A stretch of 64,000 bases of DNA from Algoriphagus marinus. Its GTDB lineage: Bacteria; Bacteroidota; Bacteroidia; Cytophagales; Cyclobacteriaceae. This document shows, one piece after another, positions 25,231 to 34,287 of this stretch. The notes under the pieces were generated by a model. It was not told the origin of the DNA and did not search any database. It saw only the letters and a list, made by a program, of their open reading frames with translations. The position numbers and the translations under genes are program-made. Numbering within the stretch: the first letter of the stretch is position 1; each line of letters opens with the position of its first letter. Where the stretch lies: assembly GCF_001936475.1 (NCBI RefSeq), contig NZ_MSPQ01000007.1:62001-126000 (forward strand), read 5' to 3'.

Positions 25231-25299
25231 TCCCGATAAATCGGGATTGATTCGGGGGAATCTCGCTGGTTTGTCCCGAAATCTTTCGGGACAAACCAG
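25231..25299. repeat. Two perfect palindromes (REP-like)
   Basis: TCCCGAT-AA-ATCGGGA occupies 25231-25246 and a 34-nt perfect palindrome occupies 25266-25299 (16-bp arms beginning CTGGTTTGTCCCGAAA). Both share the TCCCGA core. They lie between two co-directional genes. No T-run follows the arms, so a terminator is less likely than a REP/BIME-type element. Confidence 0.75.
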
Positions 25300-25336
25300 T
25301 GTGTATCGCTTGCGTCATGCTCGATTTCATATCATT

Positions 25337-26257
25337 TTAGTAACCTCTATTTCGATCTACGAGATTTAACAACTCCCTGTTTGATTTAATCCGCTCGATG
25401 TTTTCGATTAATTGAGGTGCAGCCGCCCGCGGATTGGTTACGCTTGCAATATGCGGAGTCATAGTTATCCGATCTTCTTCCCAAAACGGATGGTCCTTTG
25501 GCAATGGTTCTTCCCGGTACACATCCAACATAGCTCCGGAAAGGTATCCCTTTTCAAACGCTATAATCAGATCTTCGTCAACCAAATGCTTTCCTCTTGC
25601 CACATTAATGAGGTAAGTTCCAGGATTACATTTTTCAAAAAGATCCAAATTGAGAATATTTTCTGTCTCTTTGGTGAGGGGAAGCAAACAAACCAACACA
25701 TTGATTTCCTTGAGAAATTGATCCAAATGATCTTTTGAAAAATAAGGGAATTGGAAATCCTCTTTTTCTGAAAACCCATATCCAAAAACAGGTATATCCA
25801 TCATAGAGAGCTTTTCCAATACATCTGAACCCAGTGCTCCCACTCCCATCACTCCTACTTTCACCTCAATTTCAGGATTACTCATATCCCAAACTTTCCG
25901 CTTTTGGTCCGCCTGATATCGCGTAATCTGACGATGAAAATTCAAAACGGCCATGATCACATAATTAGTCATGGACCAAGTCAATTTTTCATCTACAATC
26001 CTTACAATAGGAATATCAGGAGAAATGGTTTTGTCTCGAAGGATATGATCCACACCAGCTCCCATGGAACTGATTAATTTGAGATTGGGAAAGCTGGAAA
26101 GCAAGCCCTCAGGATGCTGCCACAGAAAAGCAACTTCCACTTCTTCAGGATCTGAGATGTCGGGATAGACCTGAATCTTCAAATCTGGATTCAATTGATT
26201 AATTACTTTAATCCAAGCATTTGGATTCTTGCCAGGACTGATTATTGCTAAACTCAT
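25337..26257 (-). CDS. 2-hydroxyacid dehydrogenase (glyoxylate/hydroxypyruvate reductase A type)
   Basis: A 306-residue NAD(P)-dependent D-isomer-specific 2-hydroxyacid dehydrogenase of the GhrA branch. The substrate-domain MGAGVDHI, the Rossmann motif GVMGVGALGSDV (135-146), the catalytic arginine in NVARGKHLVDE, the glutamate in DVYREEPLP and the histidine in TMTPHIASVT are all present. Length is typical for GhrA. It would reduce glyoxylate, hydroxypyruvate or similar 2-oxoacids in the cytoplasm. Confidence 0.88.
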   Translation of the reverse strand: MSLAIISPGKNPNAWIKVINQLNPDLKIQVYPDISDPEEVEVAFLWQHPEGLLSSFPNLKLISSMGAGVDHILRDKTISPDIPIVRIVDEKLTWSMTNYVIMAVLNFHRQITRYQADQKRKVWDMSNPEIEVKVGVMGVGALGSDVLEKLSMMDIPVFGYGFSEKEDFQFPYFSKDHLDQFLKEINVLVCLLPLTKETENILNLDLFEKCNPGTYLINVARGKHLVDEDLIIAFEKGYLSGAMLDVYREEPLPKDHPFWEEDRITMTPHIASVTNPRAAAPQLIENIERIKSNRELLNLVDRNRGY

Positions 26258-26445
26258 GATATTTTAAAAATATATTTAGAATCAAAGTTGAATGAAAAAC
26301 CAGGATTTCACTTCTATCCTTCGATTAAAAAAGCCAATTACTACTGTAAAAATGCATTAAAATATCCCAAATTGCAGGCGATTTTGAAATAATCTTCATT
26401 ATCTAAAAGTTATCAATTACTTCAAACAGCATATTTATCTATCAA

Positions 26446-27294
26446 ATGAAACAAAAATCAGGATTTCTAATTTTGGCTTTTCTTATTTTTGGAACAGTCG
26501 CATTCGCGCAGCAAATCCAAATGCCACAAGCCTCTCCTTCAGCTAAAATCGCACAAAAAGTGGGGCTGACAGATGTCACTGTGGACTACAGCAGACCCAG
26601 TACAAAAGGAAGAAAAATCTTTGGGGAACTAGTTCCCTTTGGTCAAGTATGGAGAACAGGTGCCAATGGAGCAACGGTTCTGACCTTCTCCACAGATGTG
26701 ATAATTGACGGAAAAAATGTACCAGCAGGTCAATATGCTTTGTATGCTATCCCAGATAAATCAGAATGGACCATCATACTATCCAAAAACACAAAACTTT
26801 GGGGAGCGATTGGTTACAATGCTGAAGAAGACTTGATGCGTTTCAAGGCTACTCCTGCGAAACTGAGCAGAAAGTATGAAACCATGGAAATCACTTTCGC
26901 AGATATGACCGATACGGGTGCAGATCTCTCGATCAAATGGGAAAACACACGGGTAAATTTCCGTATCGAAACAGATGTAGATCCGATCGTGATGGCTCAA
27001 ATCAAAGAATTAGTCATTGAGGCAGAAACTGACAATCCGGGTTTACTTTACTCCGCTGCCAATTACTACTACACTAATCAGAAGGACATGCAACAAGCTT
27101 ATCGTTGGATCAGTCAATCTGTAGAAAGTGACAGTAAGTATTGGACAATGCACTTGAAAGCTAAAATTGAAGCTACTCTTGGCATGAAGTCAGAAGCAAT
27201 TGAATCTGCAAACCAATCTATGAAAATGGCTAAAGAAGCAGGGAATCCAGATTACGTTGGCTTGAATGAGCGATTGATCAAATCATTGAAGTAA
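26446..27294 (+). CDS. DUF2911-domain secreted protein with TPR-like tail
   Basis: A 282-residue protein with a signal peptide (1-21, ending AFAQ). The DUF2911 core spans about 25-165: VDYSRPSTKGRKIFG, FGQVWRTGANGATVL and WGAIGYNAEEDLMRF are characteristic. The C-terminal 90 residues form a helical repeat (YTNQKDMQQAYRWISQSVE). Family function is unknown; it is widespread in Bacteroidota. A strong terminator follows at 27329-27360. Confidence 0.88.
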   Translation: MKQKSGFLILAFLIFGTVAFAQQIQMPQASPSAKIAQKVGLTDVTVDYSRPSTKGRKIFGELVPFGQVWRTGANGATVLTFSTDVIIDGKNVPAGQYALYAIPDKSEWTIILSKNTKLWGAIGYNAEEDLMRFKATPAKLSRKYETMEITFADMTDTGADLSIKWENTRVNFRIETDVDPIVMAQIKELVIEAETDNPGLLYSAANYYYTNQKDMQQAYRWISQSVESDSKYWTMHLKAKIEATLGMKSEAIESANQSMKMAKEAGNPDYVGLNERLIKSLK

Positions 27295-27328
27295 ACTTGT
27301 TTGATTAAACCTTGATTTATTTTTGAGC

Positions 27329-27360
27329 AAAAAAGGTCTGTGCATGCGCAGACCTTTTTT
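27329..27360. terminator. Bidirectional intrinsic terminator
   Basis: A-tract, then AGGTCTG, loop, CAGACCT, then T-tract (32 bp), located between the convergent DUF2911 gene and symporter gene, so it can serve both. Confidence 0.88.
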
Positions 27361-27436
27361 AGTTCACAATAAATGGAGTGATTCTAAATTGATTTCCACT
27401 TAAATCAAATGGTTATTTTTCTCTTTTTTTGGTTGG

Positions 27437-29140
27437 TTATTTAATATTCAACTTCTGAATAATCATTCCAATCAGCATCACAGCAATACATCCGATCGCA
27501 TTATACCAAAGGAATCCTATATCCCAAACAAAGCCAAAAAGCCCAACGCCATTCCTAAAATGGATAAAAAGAATTAATAATTCAGAAAGTAAAGCTGCAA
27601 TGAAAACTGCTCTTCCTTTGACCCATTTTATAAAAAATCCAACCATAAAAATCCCCAATATAGTGCCATAAAATAAGGACCCGAGAAGATTTACCGCTTG
27701 AATAAGGTTTTCAAAAAGTGAAGCATAGGTCGCAAAGAGAATTGCCCCGAGTCCCCAGAAAGCAGTGAATAATTTTGAGGAAATTAAATAATGATGATCA
27801 CTCCCCTCTTTTTTAATGGATCGTTTATACAAATCCACAGTAGTAGTTGAGCCTAAGGCATTCAATTCGGAGGCAGTAGAAGACATCGCCGCTGAAAAAA
27901 TCACAGCAAACAATAAACCGATGATTCCCTCCGGAAGGTTATCCATCACAAAACGCATAAAAACGTAATCTGTATCTCGGGTTTCTGCAACAGGGTCGTT
28001 TGCCACAATCAGTGATTTCACTTCGTCACGTATTTCATTTTGCTCGGACTTCAGGGTTTTGATTTGCTGCTGAAGCTGGGTTTCCCTTGGCTCATCTTTT
28101 TTATCTATGGCATCCAAAAGCTCCAAATAGGAACTTTTACTTGATTCAAAATTCGCTTCGTATTTCTTTTCTAAGTCTTCAAACTCACCTGCATATTCAC
28201 TTTGGCGTAAATTATCTGTCTGTACTTTATTGAATACCACAGGAGGCAAAAAGAACTGGTAAAACACAAAGACCATCACACCGATGAATAGAATCACAAA
28301 CTGCATTGGGATTTTCAAAAATCCATTCATAATCAACCCCATCCGACTTTGGGAGAGTGTTTGACCTGATAGGTAGCGTTGTACTTGGCTTTGATCCGTT
28401 CCAAAATAGGAAAGAAACAAAAACACCGCTGCGGTCATTCCAGACCAGACATTGTATCGATCGGCGAGGTCAAACTCAAAATTTACCATGTTGAGCTTAT
28501 CCATTTTGCCGGCTACGTGAAGTGCTTCCTGAAAAGAGATCGGAAGCATTTGAATCACGATAATTCCAGCTAGGATCATCCCGCCCATCATCACTGCCAT
28601 TTGTTGCTTTTGCGTAATGGAAACAGCCTCAGTACCGCCTGAAACTGTGTAAATAATCACAACAGCTCCGATCACAATATTCGTCAGCGTGAGATTCCAT
28701 CCCAATAAGGTAGATAGAATAATCGCGGGTGCATAAATCGTAATCCCTGCTGCCAATCCTCTTTGGGTGATGAAAAGTAAAGCTGCCAGTGTTCGGGTTT
28801 TTAGATCAAATCGATTTTCGAGAAACTCGTACGCCGTGTAAACTTTGAGTTTATAATAAATTGGAATAAAGCTGACAGAAATAATAATCATTGCCAGTGG
28901 AAGTCCAAAATAGAACTGAATGAATCGCATTCCATCCTCATAGGCCTGACCCGGAGTACTAAGAAATGTAATAGCTGAAGCTTGGGTTGCCATGATAGAC
29001 AAGCCGATCGTCCACCAGTTCATGGAGTTTTTGCCCCTGAGATAAGAGTCTAAGTCTTTCGGCCCGTAGGTTTTATAAACTCCATAAGCCGCAATAGTAA
29101 TGAGTGTACCAAACAGTACAATCCAATCTAAATTGCTCAT
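27437..29140 (-). CDS. Sodium:solute symporter (SSS family)
   Basis: A 567-residue transporter of the SSS family. The N-terminal core is complete: GLSIMATQASAITFLSTPG, KVYTAYEFLENRFD, and VYTVSGGTEAV-type helices; FLSYFGTDQSQVQRYLSG is the family signature. Between helices near residues 300 and 390 there is a roughly 90-residue hydrophilic, coiled-coil-like insertion (EDLEKKYEANFE, QLQQQIKTLKSEQNEI) not found in the typical SSS core. It is the last gene of an operon with the PIG-L deacetylase and a 34-residue membrane peptide, overlapping the latter by 4 bp. Substrate may be a sugar or sugar-like product (inference from context). Confidence 0.9.
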   Translation of the reverse strand: MSNLDWIVLFGTLITIAAYGVYKTYGPKDLDSYLRGKNSMNWWTIGLSIMATQASAITFLSTPGQAYEDGMRFIQFYFGLPLAMIIISVSFIPIYYKLKVYTAYEFLENRFDLKTRTLAALLFITQRGLAAGITIYAPAIILSTLLGWNLTLTNIVIGAVVIIYTVSGGTEAVSITQKQQMAVMMGGMILAGIIVIQMLPISFQEALHVAGKMDKLNMVNFEFDLADRYNVWSGMTAAVFLFLSYFGTDQSQVQRYLSGQTLSQSRMGLIMNGFLKIPMQFVILFIGVMVFVFYQFFLPPVVFNKVQTDNLRQSEYAGEFEDLEKKYEANFESSKSSYLELLDAIDKKDEPRETQLQQQIKTLKSEQNEIRDEVKSLIVANDPVAETRDTDYVFMRFVMDNLPEGIIGLLFAVIFSAAMSSTASELNALGSTTTVDLYKRSIKKEGSDHHYLISSKLFTAFWGLGAILFATYASLFENLIQAVNLLGSLFYGTILGIFMVGFFIKWVKGRAVFIAALLSELLILFIHFRNGVGLFGFVWDIGFLWYNAIGCIAVMLIGMIIQKLNIK

Positions 29141-29241
29141 GAATAAGCTACTTTAAGCCAATAAAATAAAGCAATCAAAACCACCAAAGTCAGTAATAAA
29201 CCTATATAGAAATACTTCCAACGAATTTGTTTTTCCTCCAT
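29137..29241 (-). CDS. 34-residue single-pass membrane peptide
   Basis: A short frame reading MEEKQIRWKYFYIG, then a hydrophobic helix (LLLTLVVLIALFYWL) and KVAYS. It starts 2 bp after the PIG-L stop codon, and its TGA overlaps the ATG of the symporter gene in an ATGA junction, the arrangement of translationally coupled genes. The charge distribution suggests an N-in orientation. I infer a small accessory subunit of the symporter; small membrane proteins beside SSS symporters are plausible but unproven. Confidence 0.7.
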   Translation of the reverse strand: MEEKQIRWKYFYIGLLLTLVVLIALFYWLKVAYS

Positions 29242-29243
29242 GA

Positions 29244-31706
29244 TTATTGTTCAATCAGATTGATGAATAATTTAATCGCTCCCGGAACTCCCGCCGGCAA
29301 TTGCCTAAAAAATGAAATTCCAGTGTAAGTATAAGTTCCTTCTCCGTATTTGGTATAAATCAGCGCACCCTTGCTTGGATCTTCTTCAGGATCATTCATG
29401 GTAAATGGCGTTTGATATTTCTCATCCATTTGACCAACAAAGTATAGACCTCGCTCCTGTACCCAGCCCTCAAAATCCGACTCTTCAATTTTGTTGGGAG
29501 TAGTTAGAATCGGAGAATCCCAGTCAGATGTTATTGGAGCTTCCTGCACGGCCACTCTTGTTCGGCTGAGTACAAATGGATAAGGTCCAAGTTGATTAGT
29601 AAGCAAAGGCGAACTGGTATTATATTGAACCACTAGATTACCTCCTGATCTAACATACCCCATCAAGACTTGTTGATTAGAAGCTAGCGTCTCATTGGTA
29701 TTGTAAGCACGAATACCGACCACAATAGCCTTGTATTGATTGAGCTTTTCTACAGAATAGTCCGCTTCTCCTATCTCCTCTACCTGATAACCCAGCGAAG
29801 TCAAAACTCCGGGAATATCGTCACCCGCGCCTGGAATATAACCCACTTTTGCTCCTGAAACTTTCCAGTCCTCCTGAATCAGTCGAATTGTGGCAGGTTG
29901 AAAATAAGTCAAATTTGGAATGTGTTTATAGAGAATTCGGTTGGTGATCTGATCAAAAGTTTTGCCTTGGCTTGTCACATATCGAGCGGTGATTTCTTTT
30001 AATCCATTTCCATTGGGAACAAACTCCACCTCATATACTCGCTCTTTCAAAAACGCATTATCCGTAATAGTCAAAATCTTATATTGATCTGCTGGCAGAT
30101 TTATAAAATCCAAGCCTCCATCGATAAATTGGTTTTTGAAATGAACAGTCACTTTCAACTTAGGATCTGATCCAGGAATAAGAAAAACAGTTTCCTTTGA
30201 TAGGGTTAAATCAACTTCTGGTACTATTGTAAAAGGTTGTTTTATTTCTCCATCTACCTGATCATTGTATTTAAACAAAAGGGGAATAACTGTTTTGAAT
30301 TCCTGCCCATCAATCTTAAAACTCAAGTCTCCTCCAAATTTTAAATCATTGAAAGGCTTACCAATCATCGTTTGATCTCGTACATCGTAAATGGCGTCTT
30401 CATTAGGATTAACTAGCCAATATGGCTGCGACAAGGGAGTAGCTTCAGCTAATTGAAATTCAACTGGAATCTGGATTGGTTCATTATTCGAGGCTTCCTT
30501 GTTCGAAGCTGTGAAATAAGTATCATGAAGCTGTAGTGAAATATCCCTCAGCAAAACTGGAGAAGGATTATTTACGAGCAGCGTTGCTTTTATTTGTTCT
30601 CCCGAAAAGCCTAGCTCCTGCCTAGTTACAAACTCTATTTCCAATCCCAACACTTCATAAATCAACTCGTCGATTTTCTGTATTTTTTCAGCAATCCAGA
30701 CAGCTTTGGAATTAAGTGCTGAAAGTTCAGATCGGATTTGCATCAGCGATTTCAGATTAATTACTGGGTTTATAAAATCGAATTTTTCAATTAAACTTTG
30801 AATCATTGCTTCAATTTCCTTCCCACCTTCCACTTCCGACCATCTATCTTTTACTCCATCAAAGGCAGAGTTTTGAAACGGCTCTCCCTTAATAAATTGA
30901 ATATGATCCTGTGCTGCACCGATTCCGGCAGTAGCTCCAAAACCCTGTGACTTATGCATCGTTCGGCTATCCGCAGCGATTTGACTATAAGTTTCACCCA
31001 AAAGAGGATTGAATTCTCCAGTTTCAAAAACATCATAGACTTCATTTGGATCTTCCTTAAACTCTCCCCCAAAATTGTATGAATTCCAAAAGATCCGCTT
31101 TGGCTGCCATGCGGTTACATATTTCAATTGGTCCGGGAAAGCTGTAGGGTCTCCGGCCAAATCGAACGCTTCACCAGCTAAAATTGCAGAGGTAGTGTGA
31201 TGTCCGTGTGTGACACCGGGTATCGTATTAAATCTGGTAATGATTATATCAGGCTGAAACTTTCGAATCACCCAAACCACATCACTCAAAACTTTTTCCT
31301 TATCCCAGTTTTGTAGTGTTTCATCAGGGTTTTTGGAATAACCAAAATCCTTTGCACGGGTAAAATATTGCCTGCCTCCATCGGTTTCCCTGGCTTTTAG
31401 CAATTCTTGAGTACGAATTTGACCCAAACCGATACCCAATTCTTTTCCAATGAGATTTTGTCCCCCATCTCCTCTGGTAAGGCTCAAATAGGCCACTTCG
31501 CTGTGAAGGCCATTTGCTAGGTAAGCTATTAATCTGGTGTTTTCGTCATCAGGATGTGCCGCAACATATAAAATCCTTTTCGTCTCCTGAAGTCTCAAAA
31601 GTCTATGATAAAGCTCCGAAGAAGGAATGGACTGACTGAACGAAAGGAAGTTTACAAAGAGTAAGCAAACGGTAAGAAAGCTTAGGAATTGAATATTTTT
31701 AGTCAT
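29244..31706 (-). CDS. Secreted PIG-L-family deacetylase, multidomain
   Basis: I place the start at the ATG at 31706 (820 residues), which begins the signal peptide (MTKNIQFLSFLTVCLLFVN). The PIG-L/LmbE domain (about 30-290) has the zinc-binding AAHPDDENTR motif, LTRGDGGQN, RARE-like KARETDGG and VTHGHHTTS. These enzymes remove N-acetyl groups from sugar derivatives with zinc. The remaining 500 residues contain beta-sandwich regions (about 360-640) and a C-terminal glutamine-amidotransferase-like alpha/beta region (about 640-820, with YIPGAGDDIPGVL, VVGIRAYNTNE, GGNLVVQYN). It is first in the operon with the membrane peptide and symporter, suggesting periplasmic deacetylation followed by uptake. 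Confidence 0.88.
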   Translation of the reverse strand: MTKNIQFLSFLTVCLLFVNFLSFSQSIPSSELYHRLLRLQETKRILYVAAHPDDENTRLIAYLANGLHSEVAYLSLTRGDGGQNLIGKELGIGLGQIRTQELLKARETDGGRQYFTRAKDFGYSKNPDETLQNWDKEKVLSDVVWVIRKFQPDIIITRFNTIPGVTHGHHTTSAILAGEAFDLAGDPTAFPDQLKYVTAWQPKRIFWNSYNFGGEFKEDPNEVYDVFETGEFNPLLGETYSQIAADSRTMHKSQGFGATAGIGAAQDHIQFIKGEPFQNSAFDGVKDRWSEVEGGKEIEAMIQSLIEKFDFINPVINLKSLMQIRSELSALNSKAVWIAEKIQKIDELIYEVLGLEIEFVTRQELGFSGEQIKATLLVNNPSPVLLRDISLQLHDTYFTASNKEASNNEPIQIPVEFQLAEATPLSQPYWLVNPNEDAIYDVRDQTMIGKPFNDLKFGGDLSFKIDGQEFKTVIPLLFKYNDQVDGEIKQPFTIVPEVDLTLSKETVFLIPGSDPKLKVTVHFKNQFIDGGLDFINLPADQYKILTITDNAFLKERVYEVEFVPNGNGLKEITARYVTSQGKTFDQITNRILYKHIPNLTYFQPATIRLIQEDWKVSGAKVGYIPGAGDDIPGVLTSLGYQVEEIGEADYSVEKLNQYKAIVVGIRAYNTNETLASNQQVLMGYVRSGGNLVVQYNTSSPLLTNQLGPYPFVLSRTRVAVQEAPITSDWDSPILTTPNKIEESDFEGWVQERGLYFVGQMDEKYQTPFTMNDPEEDPSKGALIYTKYGEGTYTYTGISFFRQLPAGVPGAIKLFINLIEQ

Positions 31707-31780
31707 AAAAGGGCCAAAATTGAAGAGCAAGCTAGTATTTGCATCCAGTAAAAAAAAATATAATTTGATTAATGGATTAC

Positions 31781-32920
31781 TTACCTATTTGGGGTAGTGT
31801 ATTTTACTTTTCCGAGAATAGTATAGCCTAGCGTAAATTCAAAAAAATCTGCCTTTGCTTTATGTGCTTTTATTTGGAGGCCAGCAGAAAACTGGTTCAT
31901 GAACCGATATCGGAATCCTATTCGCTCATAAAAGCCAGAAACCTCTTGGTTAGCTTCATTCCGATAAAGGTAAACACCCACGCCCATTGGCATAAAAAGT
32001 TTATCAGTCAGTTTCCATTCTCCCGAGGCAACTACAGCAACTGAAGTTTTGTCCTTGAAGTTGAAATCACCTTCCGGAAAACGGTCGGCCATACCAGATG
32101 CGTAAAAAAAGTCTGCACCAAGTCCTATTCTGAATTTATAATTGAGTTCCCACAAGTAATTGAAACCTAAACCTCCTCTGAAATAGGCTGATTTTCCGAT
32201 ATCGTAATTTTTAAAACCCGTATAAAGTGCAAAATTCCAAAATCCTCTTTTTTCCAGATCAGGATAAAATGGTGTGTCCGATGGGATTTTTTGGATTTCT
32301 CCAAGATTAGTTCGGATACCAATAGCTAACGGAGCTAGATTGATACCGGCATTTGGCTTCTTTGTAGAGCCATTTGAATAATGCTTCAACCCGCCCGAGG
32401 CAAACAGTTGTACTCGATCACTCAAGCGATAATCCGCCTTAATTCCAAAATGGATAAATGCATTCAGATTAGACCCTATGTATTGATTTAGTGGATTGGA
32501 AATTGAATCGTATGGATTAAGATTATAGCCAATTCCGATTTGTGAAAAATATCCCATTTGAAATTTTCGCAGGTTTCCTTTATGGGAAAAAGGTATTTCA
32601 AAAAAGCCGTAAAAAGCCTGAGGACGGCCAATTTCAGGAAAATAATAAACCGAGGAAGTAAAACCCAATCCAAAAGTGGGATATCGGTGAAGATGATTTA
32701 TGTGGTTGTTGGAGAGATTTCTCCATCCCAAACGGACATCAATTCCTCTGTATGCTACACTATTCTTAATCTCGTCAGCCCAATCTTTGCCATTACTTAT
32801 CAATGGACCAGTTTCGAAAGAAACACTCAGAGATTTTTGAAATCTGACTTGTGCATTTGCATTTAGACTGAGGCATGCTACAAAAAGAGATATAATAAAA
32901 CAAACTCTACAGCGATACAT
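31781..32920 (-). CDS. Acyloxyacyl hydrolase / PagL-like lipid A deacylase
   Basis: A 379-residue outer-membrane barrel protein with signal peptide (1-23, ending ANAQ). The PagL-type active-site phrase HYSNGS is present (H180, S182, N183), followed by the family segment NAGINL. The rest consists of amphipathic strands, longer than proteobacterial PagL because of a C-terminal barrel extension typical of Bacteroidota members. Expected role: removal of a lipid A acyl chain at the outer membrane. It is 74 bp upstream of the PIG-L gene on the same strand, so it may share transcription. Confidence 0.82.
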   Translation of the reverse strand: MYRCRVCFIISLFVACLSLNANAQVRFQKSLSVSFETGPLISNGKDWADEIKNSVAYRGIDVRLGWRNLSNNHINHLHRYPTFGLGFTSSVYYFPEIGRPQAFYGFFEIPFSHKGNLRKFQMGYFSQIGIGYNLNPYDSISNPLNQYIGSNLNAFIHFGIKADYRLSDRVQLFASGGLKHYSNGSTKKPNAGINLAPLAIGIRTNLGEIQKIPSDTPFYPDLEKRGFWNFALYTGFKNYDIGKSAYFRGGLGFNYLWELNYKFRIGLGADFFYASGMADRFPEGDFNFKDKTSVAVVASGEWKLTDKLFMPMGVGVYLYRNEANQEVSGFYERIGFRYRFMNQFSAGLQIKAHKAKADFFEFTLGYTILGKVKYTTPNR

Positions 32921-33000
32921 GGATTACTTTCTAAGTTCTTGTAAAAATAGAAAAAGCTAAGAAGAAGACTTAATAATTGAACATAAAGTGGGTATAAAAT

Positions 33001-33031
33001 AAAGAAAGCCGCTTCGGAAGCGGCTTTCTTT
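33001..33031 (-). terminator. Intrinsic terminator of the secreted TPR gene
   Basis: A perfect 14-bp stem (AAAGAAAGCCGCTT with its complement) and a CGG loop, followed on the minus strand by A/T-rich sequence. It lies 19 bp after the TPR stop codon. Confidence 0.85.
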
Positions 33032-33049
33032 ATTTTTTTATAGTGAAGA

Positions 33050-34264
33050 TTACTCTCCGTCTTCCATCCAATTTGGACCTTTTAACTCGATTAGCATCTT
33101 GTTGTATTTTTCAGCTTCTGCTGTATTTTTAAGACGAGTGTTAATCTGGAAAAGGATCGCCATGATTTCAGTATTATCAGGTCTAATTTCCAATGCCTTC
33201 TCAAAATACTTTACAGCTTCTTTATAATTCTCATCTGCTTTCTTTCCTACTATAGGAGATTGAACTTCCCATTCAGCATCTGAAAGATCATTAAGCGTAT
33301 TAAGCATTTTAACTGATTCCTCTAGTAAAAGTGCTCCAGTGTAATAATTTCCTTCGAAATAATCCGGATCAACTTCAACCGCTTTTTTATAATCAGCCAA
33401 ACCTCCCTCAATATCTCCAGACTGCTCTTTCAAGTAACCAGATCTCAATAAGATCGATGCGTTATTTGGATCATTCTTTAGTGCTTCTTGGATTTGGGCC
33501 ATTGCCTCATCCATTTTATTCAACTGAAGCAATAATTGAATTTCATATTCTGCAAGAATTTTATCTTCAGGATAATCTTTTCTACCAGCCATTATAGTTT
33601 CATAAGCTGCTTCTGGATCTTTATCCTGTCCACTTTGGATTTGCACAAGAGAGTAATAAGCATTAAGCTTATTATATCCATCAATTTCTAGAAGATATTT
33701 GTAATGACGTTTCGCTTCCTCATACATCCCTAGATCGTTGGCCAAAAAGCCTGCATTATAATGAATTGTTGTATCTGTCAAATCAACTTCCCCAGCAAGA
33801 TCAAAAAAGCTATAAGCCATTTCAAGATCATTCTCATTGTATCGATCGATCGCTTTATCAAAAGCGGTATTTTTCAAAGTTTCGATAGAGTATGGTCTCA
33901 AGTTATCAGGAACGCCAACCATGTCGGCTTCATATACTTCTTCACCTACTCCAGCTGTTTTATCTGATCCTGCCATTTCAAATGCTTCCAGATAAGTTCC
34001 TAAGGCAGCTTTACCTACTTCAAGAGTTTTCTCAGTATTCGTGGAATCAGAGCCAAACATCTTGGTTTGGATTTTTGCTTTCAAAAGGTAAGTTGCAGGA
34101 TCTGAACTTGTCTCAGGATCAGCAGTTGCTGCTTCAATATCGCTCATAGCAGCAGCCAAGTCTCCTGATTTGAAGTTCTTCTCAGCAGATCGAACCACTT
34201 TTTTTTGTCCAAAAGCCAGAGTCGTTGCACCGATCAAGGCCATTGATAGAATTAGCTTCTTCAT
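33050..34264 (-). CDS. Secreted TPR protein
   Basis: A 404-residue protein with signal peptide (MKKLILSMALIGATTLAFG) and at least six TPR-like units (ALGTYLEAFEMAG, FLANDLGMYEEAKRHYKYLL, ASILLRSGYLKEQSGDIEGG, AVKYFEKALEIRPDNTEI). It starts 23 bp after gyrA, and a strong terminator follows, so it is probably co-transcribed with gyrA. Probably a periplasmic scaffold; no partner can be named. Confidence 0.88.
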   Translation of the reverse strand: MKKLILSMALIGATTLAFGQKKVVRSAEKNFKSGDLAAAMSDIEAATADPETSSDPATYLLKAKIQTKMFGSDSTNTEKTLEVGKAALGTYLEAFEMAGSDKTAGVGEEVYEADMVGVPDNLRPYSIETLKNTAFDKAIDRYNENDLEMAYSFFDLAGEVDLTDTTIHYNAGFLANDLGMYEEAKRHYKYLLEIDGYNKLNAYYSLVQIQSGQDKDPEAAYETIMAGRKDYPEDKILAEYEIQLLLQLNKMDEAMAQIQEALKNDPNNASILLRSGYLKEQSGDIEGGLADYKKAVEVDPDYFEGNYYTGALLLEESVKMLNTLNDLSDAEWEVQSPIVGKKADENYKEAVKYFEKALEIRPDNTEIMAILFQINTRLKNTAEAEKYNKMLIELKGPNWMEDGE

Positions 34265-34287
34265 TTTTTAGATTTTTCTTTTTTTGG

